Source of the DNA: Fulvia fulva | Lineage: Eukaryota; Ascomycota; Dothideomycetes; Mycosphaerellales; Mycosphaerellaceae | Direction: 5' to 3' | Assembly (NCBI RefSeq): GCF_020509005.1 | Contig: NC_063013.1 | Span: forward strand, 1,984,001-2,048,000 | Length of the DNA stretch: 64,000 bases | Part shown: in pieces, positions 53,781 to 64,000 of the stretch | How positions within the stretch are numbered: the stretch's first letter is position 1 | How the letters are laid out: each line of letters opens with the position of its first letter | Translations under genes and position numbers: made by a program | Notes under the pieces: generated by a model | The model's database searches: none | Seen by the model: only the letters and a program-made list of their open reading frames with translations | Told to the model about the DNA's origin: nothing

Positions 53781-53925
53781 GGCTAGCGTATTCTAATATT
53801 TACTATATTTAGGAAGCCCTAAAGTAGATTTTATATCGTTAAGAATACTATTATAACCGGTATAGTAGTACCCCTAGGCCTAGTAAACCCGCGTAGAACT
53901 TTTACTAGCCTCCCTATCCGTAGTT

Positions 53926-54560
53926 ATAGCTACTACCGAAAATAGAGTAACTAGTACCCTACCGTAGGGTACCGTAGTTCTATAGAGCTATAATTAATAG
54001 GATAAGTTTAACCGTTAGCTAGAGCTCTACGTAGAGCCTTTAAATGTCTAGACGTATATAGATCCTTACTAACTAAGTAACGAGCTAATAGAGTCTACTT
54101 ACTTAATGTTTAAGAAAATCTAATAAGCGTATATAATAGGAGACGCTATAGCGAGACACCTTATTAAGCTACGGTAAATAGACGTAGACCGAAGGTAACG
54201 GATATACGATATCTTTACTACTACGCGATTAAAGCTTATTACCTACCTTATCCGAATAGTAACCGAGCTAGGGTAATAGCTAATATACGGCTAGAATACC
54301 CTAAGAGCGAAATACTAGGGTCTTAAGGATTAGTATAGTCTAGACGATATACTATATAAGTAGTAGCTTATACTTAAGCTATCTAGGCTATAAAAAGCTA
54401 GCGTACGTAGAATTAATAACTAGTACTTAGACTAGTTAGTTTTATAGACTAAGATACTTAAATACTTCTACGCCGAGTATAACGACCTTAGTAGGTACTT
54501 CCTTCTTACTATTTAGAAGTAGGGAACCGCCGCCTACTACGAGTAATCGAAAGAGTACTA
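53926..54560 (+). pseudogene. Copia-1 family gag fragment (decayed)
   Basis: Collinear with residues 1-210 of the intact Copia-1 Gag: LPQGTVVL near the start, FNRQLELYVEPLNV, DVDRRQRIYDIFTTTRLKLITYLIR (in two parts around 54190-54260), LILKLSRLQKASVRRI, LVLQTKILKY and YNDLSRYFLL. The start codon is now ATA. Stops TAG/TAA replace Gln and Trp. It ends in the middle of Gag, where LINE-E related sequence begins. Confidence 0.88.
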
Positions 54561-54790
54561 TCAAAATTACCGGATCTAAAAATAATAAATGACGGGGCGA
54601 TAGCGTCGTAAAAGTAAAGAGCGCCCTTTACTCGATAGGATAGGGCTCTATTATATATACCGACAATACTATCGTATAGTAGAGGACGAAGAACGACGCG
54701 TAGAGCGACGACGCGCCCGGGAGAAGCGGAGGATAGCGACTAACTATTATAACGACTATAGTAACTATAAGCCGCTAACTAAAAGGACTA
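54561..54790. other. Unassigned junction, probably LINE-E 5' region
   Basis: About 230 bp between copia gag and recognisable LINE ORF1. It contains an Arg/Glu-rich near-open stretch (EDEERRVERRRAREKRRI). I do not recognise it; it may be the LINE-E 5' UTR or ORF1 start. Confidence 0.3.
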
Positions 54791-56130
54791 GTATACGAAA
54801 TATAGTATAGAAACGGTAGAATATACCGCTATCGTATATAAAATTATAGCTACCCTCGCGAACGCTAATATACTCTACGAACGCGCGATCCGTAGCCTCC
54901 TCGAGAGCTTAGCTAAAGTAATCTAGGAGCTCCTACGGGCTACGAAGACGCTAGCGCTAGTAAAAGACGTAACGAACGCCGACCTCCTACGGGAGATCTA
55001 AGCGCTTAGAAGAGCTAGGCCGGCAATATATACCTAAGCGGCTATAGCGGCTATAGAGTAAGCGACGTACCGCGCTAGGCTAGTCTAGCGCGAGGTTACG
55101 ATATATATCGATAACCCCGAAGAAAGAGAGCGGGTAGCGGTACTCTCGTACTAGCGCCTCGTAGAGTAGGTACGCTAGGCTAGTAAATAGGACATTATTA
55201 TAGCCTAGAAGCTAAGGAGCGGAGACGTACGGTATAGGCTCGTAACTATAGTAGGGAGACCGACGCTCCTATAGAACGTAGTCTAGGCGGTCGAGGTACT
55301 AAATACGAAGAGCGTAATAACGGTCGCGCTAGTATACTAGGCCCTTATATACGGTATCCGAGTCGATACCTTCCTAGCGGATACTAGCCCGGTAGCGATA
55401 GGAGCGGTGATTACGAAGGATAACTAGGCTACTATCCTAGGCTTTGTTATTACCTAGGCTTACTAGATAAACAAGCTAGAACGAATAGAGCGGAAATACT
55501 CGTCGCTTATAATCGCGTTTAAGTATAATAGCTAGAGGGCCTAAGCCGTAGAGAAGGAACTAGTCCTCGCCTACTCGTACTACTACGTAGAGAAGTATAA
55601 CTATACCTATATAGTAACCTAGTACTTCCGGTACTAGGGATTTAGGTATACTATAAAATACTACCGACGGGAGACCTAGTATAGCTACTACGCGATAGCG
55701 TATAATATCCGCGACTACCTCTAACCCGAGATAAGTAAGTACGCTAACTACGGTAGAGGCTATAAGGCGTAGATAGGTAGGTATAGAGTAAGGAGGTAGG
55801 CGGCGGAGTAGGCGGTAGGAGCGCGCCTAGACGTACGATAGGTAGGAGGAGAAATAGCGACCGTAATATACCGACCGAGGGTCGATACCAACGGTTTCTA
55901 GCTAGTTATAGGAGTAGGTAAGAAGAGGCGACCGAACGGTAATAGACGCCTAGTATACGGAGTAGGTCGACTAGCGCTTACCGACCTCCGGGCTTAGGCC
56001 TCTAGATAGACGCGCCTCGATACGATGATATTCCGCCCTTATAGAGGTAACGTACTCCTACTAGTAGCCCTAGTAGCGGTAGCGGCCCCGCGATAGGATA
56101 GTAAGGGCGGGGACGACGATACCTAACCGC
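54791..56130 (+). pseudogene. LINE-E ORF1 (Gag-like with zinc knuckles), decayed
   Basis: A continuous frame broken only by TAG/TAA: IVYKIIATLANANILYERAI near the start, then a long basic region, and near 55590-55790 a row of residues with the spacing of three CCHC knuckles in which most Cys are now Tyr (YFRY.GFRYTIKYYRRET, YSYYAIAYNIRDYL, YANYGRGYKA). The layout equals LINE-A ORF1. Its role would be RNA binding in the LINE particle. Confidence 0.75.
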
Positions 56131-56164
56131 GGAGGTAGAATAGAGAACTATAGCTAATATAATA

Positions 56165-56300
56165 GTCTAACTATAAATAATATGCTTACCTAGCTAACTA
56201 TTGTATAGTATAACGCTAATAAGAGTAAGGATAAGGCCTAGAAGCCGCTACTTAGCCTCCTATACCCTAGCCGACACTACGTAGTTACTATCTAGGAATA
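56165..56300 (+). pseudogene. LINE-E ORF2 start (endonuclease N-terminus)
   Basis: LTIV.YNANKSKDKA.KPLLSLL.PSRHYVVTI.E matches the first ~40 residues of LINE endonucleases (compare YNVNKSQHKVQ in LINE-A). Similarity stops near 56300, so ORF2 is truncated. Confidence 0.7.
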
Positions 56301-56655
56301 GTAGTATTAACGAGTCGAGGGCCCCTTTGGACCCTAAAGTTTACGCGTCGAATCTTGTTAACCTTTAACGGTTAATTACGTAGTAGGGGTATATAGGGGT
56401 ACTACTAAGACATATATAGTTAGGAGGCGACCTTAGTAGAAAGGTAGGATTTATAAAGAATCTCTCTATAAGGGTAAAAAAACGGGAATCTAAGAATTTA
56501 GATTTATTATCTTTAAGGATCACTATATATATTTTACGGCCCGCGGACCGGTAAGTATATATACCTACGCGTAAGCTATTCTAAGGTTACTAGGCGCGCC
56601 CTTATATACTAGGGTAGTTAGTCGTCTATATTTTAGTAGTTAATAAGGGGGGATT
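56301..56655. other. Unassigned stretch with a long near-open frame
   Basis: After LINE-E and before the LINE-C/D fragment. On the plus strand, segments such as IYKESLYKGKKTGI, EFRFIIFKDHYIYFTARGPV and LRLLGAPLYTRVVSRLYFSS read with only TAG/TAA stops. TTAATAAGGGGGGATTTAAG (56639-56658) resembles a polypurine tract. I recognise no family. Confidence 0.35.
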
Positions 56656-57142
56656 TAAGTATATATCTATATATATATATATTGTTTATTATACTATTAT
56701 AGAGCCTATTAGCCTATATAGCTATACTACCTACTTCTAGTTATAAAGGGGAAACTCGTATTATAAAGTAAAAACCCCCTCTCCTCTCCTATATATTCTT
56801 AACCTTACCTTCTTTCGTATTTTCCTTATTAAGGGTATACTAGTGTTATAAGCCTACCCTAATAACTACCTTATCTATACCCCCTTGACCTCCCGCCTCT
56901 TCTCTATCTACTCCTCCGTCTCGCTAGCTAGCGCGAACTGTTTAAGAAAGCCCTACTATAGTATCTACTATACTATCCGTCTTACGTCTCGCTTATCCGT
57001 TACGATTAACTAGTAGTCGCGTCTTACTACCTTAGCTCTCTACTAGCCTCGTCCTTCTACCTATTACGGGCACCGTAGTATTATATACTCCGGGTTTTAT
57101 AACGGGTAGTTATACTAGTATACTAGGCTATATACGTCCGGG
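56656..57142 (-). pseudogene. LINE-C/D 3' end fragment (ORF2 C-terminus and 3' UTR)
   Basis: Read on the minus strand from 57142 to 56656: the C-terminal ORF2 region around the zinc-finger-like motif, FLKQFALASETEE (compare QQFSLASETEEW in LINE-D), the stop, the 3' UTR stem (GAGAGGGGGTTTTTACTTT...) and an AT-rich tail. It includes CTATATACGTCCGGG (57128-57142), the reverse complement of the sequence at which LINE-C ends at 27726-27740. It is heavily mutated. Confidence 0.75.
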
Positions 57143-57170
57143 GATAGGGCGGAGAAGAAAAGAGGACACG

Positions 57171-58430
57171 ATGATAGCGATCGCAGGAAACGACTAGGAG
57201 CAGGAGAGTAACGAGTGGAAGGAGGTCTGTAGGAAGGCAGAAACAATAGCAATGGCAGGAGATGGCGAGCACCCAGAAAGAGCACTTAAGGGGATGATTT
57301 TGGAGCTCCTTGGAGGGCTAAAAGCACTAAGGAGCCAAACAGGACAGGTCATTAACAGGACAGTAGCAGTAGCAGCAAAGAAGAGGACATAGGAAGGCCA
57401 GAAACTAAGCTAACTAACCTGGGCAGCAGTTGCATCCCAAAACCCTCCCCCCTAGAAAACAGCTATCAAGGTCTACATTTCCGACTAGCAAGAGTAGAAA
57501 GAGATTGAGGGCCTGTCAGGCAAGGAGATTATACAGAAGATTGGGATACAAGGCATCATTAGAGCTAGGAAAGAGAAGGGAGGTGTCCTTAAGCTGTTCA
57601 CAGCACAGGAGCAAGATAGGAAGAGGCTAGAGACACAGAAGGAGTGGACAGTCAAACTAGGCAAGACGGCTAAGGTCTCACACCAACAAAATATGGTTAT
57701 TGCCAATAGGATGACCACAAAGTGTGACATTGAAGGAGACCTTAAGAGGCTGCAGGACTAGAACTAGGCTGTACGCCCAGGGCTACAGATCACAAAAGCA
57801 GCATAGGTCAACAGAAAGACAAAGGACACAAAGAGAGAGTCTTCTCTAGTGCTCTGGATAGGCACTGTAGAACAGGCAAACACCGTGCTTGATAAGGGCA
57901 TCTACTAGGAATGTGAAAGAATGGACACAGAAATCTATAGAAGCACCTATAGACTACTGCAATGTTTCAAGTGCCAACAGTATGGTCATATCTCTACTAG
58001 ATGCCCAAGCCAAAAGGACACTTGTTCCCACTGTGCTAGTAGCCACAAAGTACAGAATTGCACAGCCCCAAAGAGCGAAGCCAGATGTGCATGCTGTGGA
58101 AAGAAACACCCTTCCTGGTCCCAAGACTGTACAGCTAGGATTGAGGCAAAGAGGAGGGCAAGAGAAGCCAGGATCAACACCCCTATCAGATTCCAGACAG
58201 GGACAATCACCCAAGAACCCCTAAGGACTGTCTACAACCCTCTGAAAAGAGGCAGAACAGAAGAGACCACACAGGCCCAAGGCCACCCTGCCATAGGTAG
58301 ACCAAAATCAATTGTGGTTGCAGGAAGAGACCCGTCACAAAGCAGGCTTAACCTTACCACAATCCCAAATAGCAGCTAGCAGCAGGAAGCACGAGAAGAC
58401 CAGCAGGAGACCAGCATAGATGAGTTATGA
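57171..58430 (+). pseudogene. LINE-A ORF1 (Gag-like), plus-strand copy
   Basis: ATG at 57171, full length of 420 codons with about ten in-frame TAG/TAA. N-terminal part MIAIAGND then acidic and basic helices (QKIGIQGIIRARKEKGG, TAQEQDRKRLETQKEWTVKL). The C-terminal part with three CCHC knuckles is open (57921-58379). It shows what the chimeric LINE 1 lost at its ORF1 N-terminus. The stop overlaps the ORF2 start as ATGA (58427-58430). Confidence 0.88.
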
Positions 58431-61400
58431 TTGAGACGCCCAATCTTACCACTATCCAGTACAATGTCAACAAAAGCCAGCACAAGGTCCAGAGAAGCTT
58501 TCTCTAAGCACTAGACCCAAAGAAACACCTAGTCATTGCAGTCTAGGAACCTTAGATCAACAGTAAATCTAACAGACTATCTACTACTAACGACCTAAGG
58601 TATCACACACTCCTAGCCAAACAAGGCACTCCTAGAACATGCATGTACATCAGCAAAGAGATAGCAACAGACAGCTGGGAACAAATCTAATAGGAAGGGG
58701 GAGACATCACCTCAGTTAGACTCAACATCAACCAAGGCAGCATCCACATCCACAGTGTATACAACCCACCCCCCAGCTCCAGAAGCAGCACCTAGCTGGG
58801 CACACTACAACAGCTGCCAGACATCTTGCAGAGTGACTCCCAACACATCGTGCTGGGAGACTTCAACTTGCACCATCCTACATAGGGATCAGACTTTGCA
58901 CCTGCCCATCACTTCCTAGCTAACAGACTCCTCTCTACTACCCAAAGCAACAACATGCACCTAGTTACCCCAAAGGGCCTAACTACCTGGTCACAGAGAG
59001 CAAGCTCAAGCACCATTGACCTGTGCTTTGCATCACATGACCTGCAGCAGAAGGTCACCAGATGCTGGGTTAACCAGGACTTGGAGTCCTCATCAGATCA
59101 CCTCCCAATTCAGGTGGAGTTTGAAACACAGACACAGCAGGAAGGAGACCTAGAACCTCAGCTGGCCTGGAAGGCAGCCAACTGGGAACAGATCAGACAA
59201 GACCTGGAACAGAAGCTAGCTGGACTAGAGACCAGGAGACTGGAAACAGCCTTAGACATAGACCAAGCAGTGGCAGAACTGGTTAGAACAATGCAGGAAA
59301 CTGCGGCAGCCCACACCAGAGAAAAGAAACAGTCACTGTACCAGAAGCCATTCTGGACAAAGGAATGCTCAGAGAAGGTCAAGGCAGCCAGGCAGGCCAG
59401 GAGAGCCCTTACCCAGAGTCACTCCCAGGAAGCATGGGACAGATACAACCAGGCAACCAGAGACAAGAAGGCCCAGATCAAGAGGGACAAGATGCTGGAG
59501 TGGAGGTCAACAGTTGGATCCATTACCCAGAATCCTGAGAAGATGTGGAAACTAGCAAAGTGGGCAAGACAACCCACACAGGACAGAAACATGCTGCCCC
59601 AGTTTCCAAACATTGAAGACCAGGAAGGAGTAATCCAACACACTCTCCCAGGAAAGGCACAGGCATTGGGGAAACATTTCTTTGGCACACAGGTAGAAGC
59701 TGACCTGCAGGATCTGGAAGGCAGTGTGTATCCAACACCACTAGAGCAATCCTGCACAGTGGGAGAGGGAGAGATCAAGAGCATCATTAAGACACTCTCA
59801 GGAAACAAGGCCCCAGGACCAGATGGGATTCCAAACTTGTTCATCAAGACATGCAAGGACCAGATCTCCCCTGCACTGTCAAACATCTTTTCACAGTGCA
59901 TGGCCTAAGGACACTGCCCTAAACACTTCAAGGAGTCACTGACTGTGGTCTTGAGAAAACCACAGAAAGAGGACTACACAAAGCTAAAGGCATACAGACC
60001 TATTGCCTTGCTCAACACACTAGGCAAACTCCTGGAAAAGATCATAGCAGAAAGGCTGACAAACCTAGCTGAAGAACATGGAATCCTTCCTGAAGAACAG
60101 ATGGGAGGCAGGAAACAAAGATCAACACTAACAGCTGTGGAACTTATCACAGAGCAGATCAAGACCCTGTGGCACTTTAGGAACAATAAAACAGCCACAC
60201 TCCTCTCACTGGACATATCAGGAGCCTTTGACAATGTCTCACACCAGAGGCTGATCCACATCCTGAAACAGAAGGCTATCCCTAACTGGACAGTCCAGTT
60301 CATTCAGTCCTTCCTTAGAGGCAGAACCACAAGACTAAGACTGGGCAGATACAAATCTGATAGCATGCCTACAGAGACAGGAATCCCACAGGGATCAACA
60401 ATGTCTCCAATCCTGTTTCTCCTCTTTATAGCAGACCTGCTAGCAAAGCTAAACTCCAGAAACACATCAGCCTCAGGGTTTGTGGATGACACAAACATCC
60501 TAGCCTGGTCAGACAGCACAGAAGAGAACTGCAGAATCTTGTAGAAGAAACACAAGGAATGTGAGGAATGGGCCAGGAAACATAGAGCCAGATTTGCCCT
60601 AGAGAAGTATCAACTCATCCACTTCAGTAGAGCCAGAAACAGACACAATATGCAAGCCCCAATCACCATTCAGGGACACACAACAGAACCCTTAAGTGAA
60701 TTAAGGGTGCTAGGAATATGGCTGGATCCAAAGCTCAGCTGGGGACTACAGGTCAAGAAAGCACAGGCAAGAGCAGACAACAACAGGCAATCAATCGACA
60801 GGCTTACAGCCTCCACATAGGGAGCCACATTTGCGAAAGCAAAGGTTATATACAAGGCCATTGTGAAGCCAGCCATGCTATATGGAGCCCAGCTCTGGTC
60901 AGCCCAAGACAAGATCCTAAAGAGAATTGCAGATCCCATCAGCAGAGCCCAAGCCTCCTGTCTGAAAAAGGTGCTTGGAGCATACAAGTCAACTCCAACA
61001 AGGGTGGTCGAAATGGAGTCTGGCTGTTCCCCACCAGCTAAGCTCTACCTTCAAGGGTTGAGATACCAGTATGCAGGAAAGACGTCTGCATACCCAGCCC
61101 AGCTAGTAATCCAGAAGGCAGTCAACAAAATCAGGAGCCAGTGCACAAGAAGGCACAGACAAGCAAGACCTAATCCAGCCCCACAGAAGCAGCAGGACCT
61201 GCAGAAGTTCAAAGAACTAACAGAACAGCTGCACCTAGCCCAGCAGGAACAGGACAGAAGGGCTCAAGGGAGAGGATCAGCAGCCAGCCAAGGGAAGAAG
61301 CAACAGTCTCTAGCTGAAAGGATGGCAGGACTCCTCTGGAAGACTGAATGGACAAGAACCCTACAGAGGCCAGGAACCCCAAAGGCACTCTAACAGTTTG

Positions 61401-61816
61401 GTAGCCACAACTACCTACTGTACTCAGACCTGACTAGGTCAGAAGCAAGCATAGCAATACAAATCCGCTCTGAACACATCGGAGTCAGGGCATACCTACA
61501 TCAGAGAAAAGTCCCAGGTATCGAAGACAAGAGTTGCCTATGCGGCTACCTGTCCCAGAATGTCGAACATAGACTTCTGGTTTGCAAAGAATGGAGTACA
61601 GGGAGAGGTGAATGGAGGGCAAGGGCAAGGAACAGAAACTTCCAAGCCATGATTAGCAATAAGGGAGACCTCCAGAGAATTACAAGGTGGATCATCCACT
61701 AAGGATTTTTGGAGCAGTTCTCTCTTACTAGGGAAACAGAGAGATGGATTGAGGAGAGAAAGAAGGAGGAGGAGAGCAGGAAGAGGGGGACAACTCCAGG
61801 GTTGTAGACAAGGTAG
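58427..61816 (+). pseudogene. LINE-A ORF2 (endonuclease-RT), plus-strand copy
   Basis: Aligned end to end with the intact ORF2 at 41537. The endonuclease region has several TAG/TAA; long open parts remain at 58955-59908 (SSDH of the endonuclease, linker and KAPGPDGIP), 59945-60544 (RT palm with FVDDTNILAWS) and 60863-61393. A TAA at 59906-59908 is shared with the minus-strand copy. One glutamine-to-stop change follows the FVDD block near 60542. Not functional as written. Confidence 0.92.
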
Positions 61817-62029
61817 TCAGAGGCTAACCACCATGACACTAGTGCACCCTAATAGAAGGAAAACTGAGAACTCATGGCAAGGAAGCTATTAGAGAAGGAG
61901 AGGAGGTTTTTACCTAGGAATAGGTTTCCTACCTTATGCAGTAACATATATAGACATAAACCCGTATAGGCCGGAGGGCACTACAACGGGTAAATGAATC
62001 ATCTATCTATCTATATAGTAGGTAGATAG

Positions 62030-62421
62030 GTTACTTATAAATAAGCTCATCCTTCCTAGCCTAAAAGTAATATCTAGCCTTATAATTGTTACTAGCTATA
62101 TCTAAGTACTATTAATACTCTAGTACTCTACCTTATTACACCTCTTATCTATATAGCTTAAAGGTTCAGGGGCCTTATAGCTATCTATAGGTGAGTATAT
62201 AGGTGCTATCTTCTTATAGTTTATTCCTATCTTAGCTAGGCTGTCCCTAATAAAGTGTCCTTAGTCAAGTTTTAGGATTCCTCTCTTCCTATCCCTTATA
62301 ACTCTTATACTAAGGATCTTTTTAGGTTTACCTAGATCTTTGATCTTAAGGATCTTACTAAGTTCTCTTTTAAACTAGAGAACATCTATTAACTCTAGTA
62401 TAGCAATTAGAATGTTATCTA
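62030..62421 (-). pseudogene. Copia fragment, RT C-terminal half (Copia-3)
   Basis: Minus-strand translation begins IDNILIAILELIDVL, the position of the YVDD box with the second Asp changed to Asn, then FKRELSKILKIKDLGKPKKIL and RGILKLD.GHFIRDSLAKIGI, typical of copia RT. It is homologous to 39300-39720 of Copia-2 but divergent, so a separate family. Left boundary approximate. Confidence 0.75.
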
Positions 62422-62423
62422 TA

Positions 62424-63555
62424 ACGTACTTTACTACTAAGCGGGCTATACTACCGAGCGGGCTACTTTTACTAAGGACTATACTACTTCTATAGATATA
62501 GCTATATAACTACTATTATAGCGTATATTGTCTTAAAACGAGGCCAAACTGACCTTAGCTGTCTAGGCCACGAAACGCGACGCGATAATTACGGATCGAC
62601 TTGCTATAAAGGTATACGACGCGTCTCGAACTATACTACGGTATCGATTCAATAGACGACCTCCTCGGGGTGACTACGAGCCTAATTCGAAGAAGCTTAT
62701 AGAGCTAGAAGAGAGGGTAATACTAAAGTATATACTCGAGCTAGATCTTAGAGGTTTCCCGCTATTAAAGGCTAGTATAAGAGCAATAGCCGATTTATTA
62801 CTATAAGAAAAGGGTCTTAAGCCTACTAGTCTAAATTAGATAGACAGGTTTATTAGGCGGTATCGTAAGCTAAAGATTTGTATAACACGTAGATACGATC
62901 GTTAGCGAGCCCTAATAGAAGATCTAGACGTTATCGAGAAGTAGTTCTTACTTATACGTAATATAAAGGAGAAGTATAGCATCCTTAACTAGGACACCTA
63001 TAACTTCGACAAGACAGGGTTTATAATAGGTGTTATTATATCTTAGAGCGTCGTTACGGGTTTAGAAAGGCGTAGTAGAAAGAGGAAGGTCGTTTAATAG
63101 GGCAATAGAGAGGGAGTAGAGAGATAGCGTATTAGATAGCTCTTATACGAAGCTAGATTAGTAAGCTACGTAAGTCTAACGAGGTCTTATATAGCGGAAA
63201 GCACGAAAGCGTAAGTACATTTAGTCTAGAGGGTCTCTAACCTTCGATAAGGCGTCGTAATTGATACCTCTAGAGGATACTAGGCGGTAAGAAGTGAGTA
63301 GAGAGTCGCTAGATAGTGTTTAGCTAGTACTAAGGCTATAACGCTATAAGTAATATAGCAAGTCGGGGTATAACGTACGTACCTATTAAGTAGACTCGCT
63401 AGATAGCGAAGAATCTAAAGAGGAATTATCCTTATAGTAACGATTCTATAGGATGTCGTCGTATTAAGATACCGTCGTAATTAAAGTAGAAGTAGTATAG
63501 TTCTTAGTAAAAGTAGCCCGCTCGGTAGTATAGCCCGCTTAGTAGTAAAGCACGT
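62424..63555 (+). mobile_element. Fot1/pogo-like DNA transposon, copy 2 (1,132 bp)
   Basis: Flanked by TA at 62422-62423 and 63556-63557, with ~68-bp inverted repeats. It is the inverted twin of 52563-53694. The plus strand carries transposase remnants. Its two flanks are copia RT on the left and copia integrase on the right, which are normally more than 1 kb apart. Confidence 0.9.
62525..63130 (+). pseudogene. Fot1/pogo-like transposase, N-terminal part
   Basis: A helix-turn-helix region typical of CENP-B/Tc5-type DNA binding (AIKVYDASRTILRYRFNRRP, KKLIELEERVILKYILELD, RGFPLL), then FIRRYRKLKI, RRYDR.RALIEDLDVI, and the first catalytic block YNFDKTGFIIGV (Asp codon 63008-63010; a Glu usual after it reads Lys). 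The remaining two catalytic acidic residues are absent: sequence after about 63130 is not transposase-like. Stops are TAG/TAA. It should have cut and joined DNA at TA; this copy cannot. Confidence 0.8.
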
Positions 63556-63557
63556 TA

Positions 63558-64000
63558 TAAGTTTAGGCCTCTAGTACTTTAGACCAAAATTCAACCGGCA
63601 TTTTAGCCTCTTTAAGCATTGCCCTTATAGAGTCCTCTAAGGTTTATATTGACCTCTTAACTAGTCTCTTCTATAGAGAGTTATATACCTTAGTAGGCTC
63701 GAGCCTAATCCCTAAATCCTTCTCCTACTACTTTACTAATATAATAAGTTCTTTTATATTGTTAAGCCTTACTACTTTTAGCTACGCTAATAATTTCCTC
63801 TCTACTTTAATCTTCTAGTTCTAGAGAGCAACTAGAGTATCTTCTCTTTTCCTAAGAGGAAAGGTCCACTTCTTCCTAGAGAAGTTATTAATAATCTTAA
63901 GCTAGTATTTGAATCCTAGTCTTAAGATTAGTAGTAGGCTATATATATTAATAGATATAAGGGCAAGTCTTTTAGGTCTTCTCTCTATAACTTTGCCTTT
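63558..64000 (-). pseudogene. Copia fragment, integrase (Copia-3), runs off window
   Basis: Minus-strand translation: LGFKY.LKIINNFSRKK, TFPLRKREDTLVAL, VERKLLA, LEPTKVYNSL.KRLVKRSI.TLEDSIRAMLKEAKMPVEFWSKVLEA, the copia integrase core to its C-terminal side. The final catalytic Glu position reads Lys. It is the same element as 62030-62421, with the integrase-RT connecting region and the RT N-terminus (~1.4 kb in Copia-2) missing at the transposon. Confidence 0.8.

Larger units (their letters stand above)
52508..54560 (+). mobile_element. Copia-1 family fragment, decayed, with Fot1-like insertion
   Basis: A plus-strand, RIP-ruined relative of Copia-1. Its LTR is split by a DNA transposon: 52508-52562 matches the inside of the Copia-1 LTR and 53697-53769 the LTR's 3' end. 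Primer site, leader and the first ~210 codons of gag follow. The first part of the LTR (left of 52508) and everything after the middle of gag are missing. It proves that the Copia-1 family was present before the RIP episode. Confidence 0.85.
57143..62016 (+). mobile_element. LINE-A, plus strand, mildly mutated, full-length ORF1
   Basis: A 4.87-kb copy with a short 5' leader (57143-57170), ORF1, overlapping ORF2, 3' UTR and ATCT tail. It shares many nonsense codons and one 3-bp insertion with the minus-strand copy at 27741-32584, more than expected by chance, so the two are sister copies. The 5' flank is CTATATACGTCCGGG of LINE-C/D; the 3' flank is copia RT sequence, and no matching duplication follows the tail. 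Confidence 0.92.

Noticed and set aside
131..62016. ATCT repeats read as microsatellites or telomere-like repeats
   Set aside because: Each run lies exactly at a LINE 3' end, so they are element tails; none match TTAGGG-type telomere repeats.

Overview
The window looks like a gene-free, nested transposable-element island from a filamentous ascomycete (Pezizomycotina). I infer this from Tad1-like LINEs, Ty1/copia and Ty3/gypsy elements, a Fot1/pogo-type DNA transposon, and a strong signature of repeat-induced point mutation (RIP). Old copies are almost stripped of CA and TG and flooded with TA, and their reading frames are broken nearly always by TAG or TAA at former CAG, CAA or TGG codons. 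I see no host gene, rRNA, CRISPR array or telomere repeat. The species cannot be named from this.

Layout, left to right: LINE-B 3' end (1-150); 5' part of a decayed copia, family Copia-2 (151-2071); LTR fragment (2072-2628); decayed gypsy G1 on the minus strand (2629-9299); a 760-bp LINE-B piece (9300-10059); decayed gypsy G3 on the plus strand (10060-20467), split by a pristine copia element, Copia-1 (10402-17176, identical 207-bp LTRs, intact gag-pol); gypsy G4 with both LTRs but no reverse transcriptase core (20468-25241); LINE-C fragment (25242-27740); LINE-A on the minus strand, mildly mutated (27741-32584); heavily mutated LINE-B (about 33190-37998); a decayed Copia-2 element (38424-49150) split by an intact chimeric LINE (39915-45118); a second chimeric LINE (49161-52507); a Copia-1 relative (52508-54560) whose LTR holds a Fot1-like transposon (52563-53694); LINE-E 5' half (about 54791-56300); a LINE-C/D 3' fragment (56656-57142); LINE-A on the plus strand (57143-62016); and a third copia fragment with a second, inverted Fot1-like transposon (62030-64000).

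The most unusual structure is a 1,079-bp GC-rich, apparently non-coding leader (39916-40994 and 49161-50239). It is present twice with no length change and is fused at exactly the same leader base to internal parts of two different LINE families: LINE-A within ORF1, and LINE-D within ORF2 just before the RT domain. One chimera is bounded by a 12-bp target-site duplication that encloses leader and LINE together, so it moved as one unit. This resembles the WEIRD-MGL chimeras called MINE in Magnaporthe, thought to arise by template switching.

Two ages of DNA are mixed. Copia-1 and the two chimeric LINEs are unmutated or nearly so and keep open frames; the two full-length LINE-A copies are mildly mutated; everything else is close to saturated. 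Several elements have mismatched flanks, or flanks belonging to different host elements, which points to ectopic recombination or segmental duplication on top of nested insertion.
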